Positions 52,912 to 55,260 of a DNA stretch of 55,260 bases are shown here, one piece after another. The DNA comes from a bacterium (GTDB lineage Bacteria; Patescibacteriota; Saccharimonadia; Saccharimonadales; UBA4665), in assembly GCA_021800155.1 (NCBI GenBank), contig JAJYZG010000005.1:1-55260 (forward strand), read 5' to 3'. The notes beneath the pieces were generated by a model. That model worked only from the letters and a program-made list of their open reading frames with translations. It was not told the DNA's origin and did no database searches. A program made the position numbers and the translations under genes. How positions within the stretch are numbered: the stretch's first letter is position 1; every line of letters starts with the position of its first letter.

Positions 52912-52917
52912 TATATT
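52912..52917 (+). promoter_or_regulatory. -10 box (TATATT) for the peptide-binding protein gene
   Basis: TATATT lies 7 bases before ATG 52925. It overlaps the in-frame TTG 52916, which is therefore a poor start. Confidence 0.5.
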
Positions 52918-52924
52918 GATCACT

Positions 52925-54706
52925 ATGATCAGCCAACACGTGCGTAAGATCTGCCGCCGGCGCAAACAAACTGTCGTTATTCTGACTAAAAAAGCCGGAT
53001 TCTCGATTGAAAAGCATATCTTTGGGCGGTTTGATAGGTTTAGATTAAAGCCGTTTAGGCGATTTGTGGGGTCATGGTTGATATTGATGTTGCTGCTTAG
53101 TTTTATAACACTTTGGCAAATGACGTCTTTATTCACTTATTACCAAAGCATCGAGCCGGTGCCGGGTGGCATCTATAACGAGGGTATTTTAGGTACGCTC
53201 ACCAATGTTAACCCGATATATGCTACTAGCCTGGTTGATACCAGCCTGTCTCAGCTAATCTTCGCCGGACTGTTAAGCTATAACAACAATAACCAACTTG
53301 TTAACTGTTTGGCTAGCGGCTATAGTGTTGATCCAGCCGGGACCTTATACACGGTAGTCCTCAAGCCCGGATTAACCTGGCAGGATGGACAGCCGTTGAC
53401 TGCCGCTGATGTTGTCTTTACGATTGATACAATCCAGAATCCCGCTGCACAGTCTCCGCTATACTCTAGTTGGCAAGGAATAACAGCAACAGCCGTTAAT
53501 TCTTTGACGGTTCGCTTCAAGTTGCCTAACCCGTTGGCTTCTTTTCCTTATGAACTCACGCTTGGCATCATCCCAAAACATATTTTAGGCGGGATCAATC
53601 CGGCCAATTTGCGTTCAGCTAACTTTAATACCCTAAATCCAATTGGAGCAGGCCCGTTTGCCTGGAATGGCATTGAAGTAAGCGGCAATACGCCACAAAA
53701 TGCCGCTGAGCAAATAGCCTTATTGCCTTTCGGCAACTATGTATTAGGTAAACCAAAGCTTAATGAATTTATAGTTCATGCTTATGCCGACCGGCATCAG
53801 CTGATCCAAGCTTTTGTTTCCGCTCAACTAAATGCACTCGCCGGTCTAAATACTGTTCCGCCTGCACTTAAGCATTCGCAAGGTATTACGATACATAGTT
53901 TAATTCTGACCGCCGGTAATTATGTTTTCTTTAAAACCCAGGGGGATATCTTAAGTGATGCTAATTTACGGCGGGCACTCGTGCTTGCTGCAAACCCGAA
54001 AACTATCATGGCTAGGTTGGGCTACCAGACTTATCCTGTAACCGAGCCGTTACTTGTCGGCCAGCTGGCGTATTCGTCAAAGTACGCTCAAGTTACAAAT
54101 GATTTAACGCTTGCCAAGTCAGTGCTCAACCAAGACGGCTGGATAAGAGGACGCGGGGGTTATAGGTATAAGAACGGCCAGCAGCTAAGCTTTAATCTTG
54201 TTACGACTACTACTCCCGAAAACTATTTGGTTGTATCCATACTAAAAAAGCAGTGGCGGGCGGTAGGAGTTAATTTGCAACCTATATTTGAATCAGCTGA
54301 AACGTATAGCGCAACGCTGCAGAGTCATAGTTATGATTCAACGCTTGAGGGCATATCTATTGGCGTAGATCCTGACGTATTTGTTTATTGGGATTCGTCT
54401 CAATATGATCCACGTTCTACCGGTCTTAATCTGTCTGAATACAACAATGCTACGGCTGACTCGGCACTCGACCAAGGACGTACCCGTTTGAACCCGGCTC
54501 TCAGGGTGATTAAGTACGCGCCATTTTTGGCAGTTTGGCAACAAGACAATCCCGCTCTGGGGCTTTACCAGCCGCGTTTTATATATATTACTCGCGGCAC
54601 GGTATATGGACTAGGCAACCATGAGATCAATTCCGCCCCCAACCGTTTCAACAATGTCCAGAACTGGGAAATACTGCGCGCCGGTGTAACTGATAAACGA
54701 CCTTGA
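52925..54706 (+). CDS. Membrane-anchored family 5 (oligopeptide-binding-like) solute-binding protein
   Basis: The 593-residue protein has a long basic cytoplasmic start (about 1-43), one membrane segment (about 44-68) and an OppA/DppA-type SBP_bac_5 domain with LVNCLASGYSVDPAGTLYTVVLKPGLTWQDGQPLTAADVVFTI split across the usual motifs. Family 5 proteins bind peptides or nickel for ABC import. Here the anchor is an N-terminal helix without lipobox Cys, and the basic start is unlike normal lipoproteins. No ABC permease or ATPase gene is near. It probably captures peptides at the cell surface, consistent with an amino-acid auxotroph. Confidence 0.85.
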   Translation: MISQHVRKICRRRKQTVVILTKKAGFSIEKHIFGRFDRFRLKPFRRFVGSWLILMLLLSFITLWQMTSLFTYYQSIEPVPGGIYNEGILGTLTNVNPIYATSLVDTSLSQLIFAGLLSYNNNNQLVNCLASGYSVDPAGTLYTVVLKPGLTWQDGQPLTAADVVFTIDTIQNPAAQSPLYSSWQGITATAVNSLTVRFKLPNPLASFPYELTLGIIPKHILGGINPANLRSANFNTLNPIGAGPFAWNGIEVSGNTPQNAAEQIALLPFGNYVLGKPKLNEFIVHAYADRHQLIQAFVSAQLNALAGLNTVPPALKHSQGITIHSLILTAGNYVFFKTQGDILSDANLRRALVLAANPKTIMARLGYQTYPVTEPLLVGQLAYSSKYAQVTNDLTLAKSVLNQDGWIRGRGGYRYKNGQQLSFNLVTTTTPENYLVVSILKKQWRAVGVNLQPIFESAETYSATLQSHSYDSTLEGISIGVDPDVFVYWDSSQYDPRSTGLNLSEYNNATADSALDQGRTRLNPALRVIKYAPFLAVWQQDNPALGLYQPRFIYITRGTVYGLGNHEINSAPNRFNNVQNWEILRAGVTDKRP

Positions 54707-54750
54707 GTTTTACACCCAAACCATACTACTATATGCAAGCGCTAACATAG

Positions 54751-54837
54751 GCGGATGTGGCGGAATGGTAGACGCGCTAGCTTCAGGAGCTAGTGGGCAT
54801 AATGCCCGTGGAGGTTCAAATCCTCTCATCCGCACCA
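54751..54837 (+). tRNA. tRNA-Leu (CAG)
   Basis: The acceptor stem is GCGGATG/CATCCGC. The anticodon stem GCTAGC/GCTAG has loop TTCAGGA with anticodon CAG (reads CTG). A long variable arm (TGGGCATAATGCCCG) is typical of class II tRNA. The T arm is GAGG TTCAAAT CCTC, with discriminator A and an encoded CCA. Confidence 0.95.
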
Positions 54838-54996
54838 GCATAGTCTTCAATAGCAGTGACTAGGTTTTTGAATGGTTCACGTAAGAGGTGGTAGTCGCTT
54901 TTCCATTACCTACCCATAGGTTCTAGAACAATATATGGCTACGGGTCAAGGTTCCCAAATCCCGAACGCCTCGTATTAGACTAATTGAGCCTTGAG
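54838..54996. other. Intergenic stretch after tRNA-Leu
   Basis: I see no gene or RNA. Short frames on both strands are interrupted. It may be a scar of a mobile insertion next to the tRNA, but no repeat of the tRNA 3' end was found. Confidence 0.35.
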
Positions 54997-55077
54997 CTAA
55001 GCAGCGTAAGCTGCTGGACTTATGCCCTCAGCACGAAGTTTAATGAACTGTAATTTAGTTTTTTGGCTCGCTGCCAT
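54997..55077 (-). pseudogene. 26-codon helix-turn-helix-like fragment
   Basis: A minus-strand ATG at 55077 opens MAASQKTKLQFIKLRAEGIS, then stops at TAG after six more residues. The KLQFIKLRAEGIS pattern is the usual start of a transposase or resolvase helix-turn-helix. A TATAAT box is about 15 bases before the ATG. The remainder of the gene is missing, and a GCAGC/GCTGC hairpin overlaps the stop. It is probably a truncated mobile-element gene. Confidence 0.4.
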
Positions 55078-55147
55078 AGATTTCTACAATAATTATATCA
55101 AACAATATATTGCTGAAATAGTCTAGTCAGACTCCTGACTTCCGCAA

Positions 55148-55260
55148 TTAGTGTGTTCGTTTGAGCTTGTTTAACAGTTTGTCCATATCTTCTGGCAATG
55201 CAGCCTTGGCGGAGTATTCTTTACCGTCAATAACAACAATTCCCGATCTGACAGTTCTCA
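55148..55260 (-). CDS. 3' end of a gene running past the window
   Basis: The minus strand has an open frame from the window edge to TAA (55150-55148), reading about 37 residues. It includes RSGIVVIDGKEYSAKAAL and a Lys/Leu-rich end (DKLLNKLKRTH). Codon use and the clean ending look real. The family cannot be named from this piece. Confidence 0.5.
   Translation of the reverse strand, partial: RTVRSGIVVIDGKEYSAKAALPEDMDKLLNKLKRTH

Noticed and set aside
54838-54996. Integration site at tRNA-Leu
   Set aside because: No copy of the tRNA 3' end was found downstream and no integrase gene is nearby within the window.

Overview
The window reads as a chromosomal segment of a Patescibacteria/CPR bacterium, most likely Candidatus Saccharibacteria (TM7) or a close relative. 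This is inferred from gene content and reduced protein architecture, not from a 16S gene. Supporting signs are a compact Saccharibacteria-style type IV secretion module (VirB2-like, VirB6-like, PrgI, VirB4, CHAP hydrolase), short single-membrane-anchored envelope proteins, an AlaRS without its C-terminal domain, a shortened UvrC, MetG without its C-terminal tRNA-binding domain, and a dense + strand layout. TGA works as a stop in many ATGA-type overlaps, so this is not a code-25 lineage (Gracilibacteria/Absconditabacteria).

Layout. 1-2.1 kb: a transposase remnant, a membrane-anchored exported protein, a probably decayed minus-strand gene and a SHOCT protein. 2.1-7.1 kb: a minimal T4SS-like operon. 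7.2-11.5 kb: glycolytic genes pyk-pgk-tpiA plus a tail-anchored acidic protein. 12-16.8 kb: pcrA/uvrD, an RpfB/YabE-like G5 lytic protein, ksgA and ssrA (tmRNA). 16.8-20.4 kb: an MBL hydrolase, an intact IS30-family element and a GH37 trehalase. 20.4-25.5 kb: tRNA-Val, HIT, Nudix, metG, tatD, two unknown genes and a cysteine desulfurase. 25.5-30.5 kb: an F1-type ATPase operon (b-like, delta, alpha, gamma, beta, epsilon) with no a or c subunit in the window. 30.6-33.5 kb: mnmA and alaS. 33.5-39.7 kb: an FtsA-like, unknown anchored protein, RuvX, MltG, LysM/CHAP envelope-division cluster. 39.8-48 kb: obgE, exonuclease I, uvrA, ribosomal protein L25 and a tail-anchored protein with a fresh 99-bp tandem duplication. 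48-48.8 kb: a wrecked transposase. 48.9-54.8 kb: an anchored protein, uvrC, pepP-like peptidase, a small 4-TM protein, secG, an oligopeptide-binding-like protein and tRNA-Leu. The last 400 bp hold a short HTH-like fragment and the 3' end of a minus-strand gene.

Expression signals are unusual. Many genes that head a transcription unit have a TANNNT -10 box (TACAAT, TATAAT, TACTAT, TAGAAT) only about 7-12 bases before the chosen start codon, and often no Shine-Dalgarno sequence. This suggests leaderless or nearly leaderless mRNAs. The IS30 transposase has instead a strong Shine-Dalgarno sequence.

The most interesting items for follow-up are: the F1-type ATPase without adjacent a/c subunits and with a changed adenine-pocket residue in beta; a VirB2-like pilin module fused to the VirB6-like protein; the leaderless promoter pattern; UvrC without its iron-sulfur cysteines; a HIT protein without its central histidine; the mini AlaRS; and a tmRNA with a non-standard T loop.
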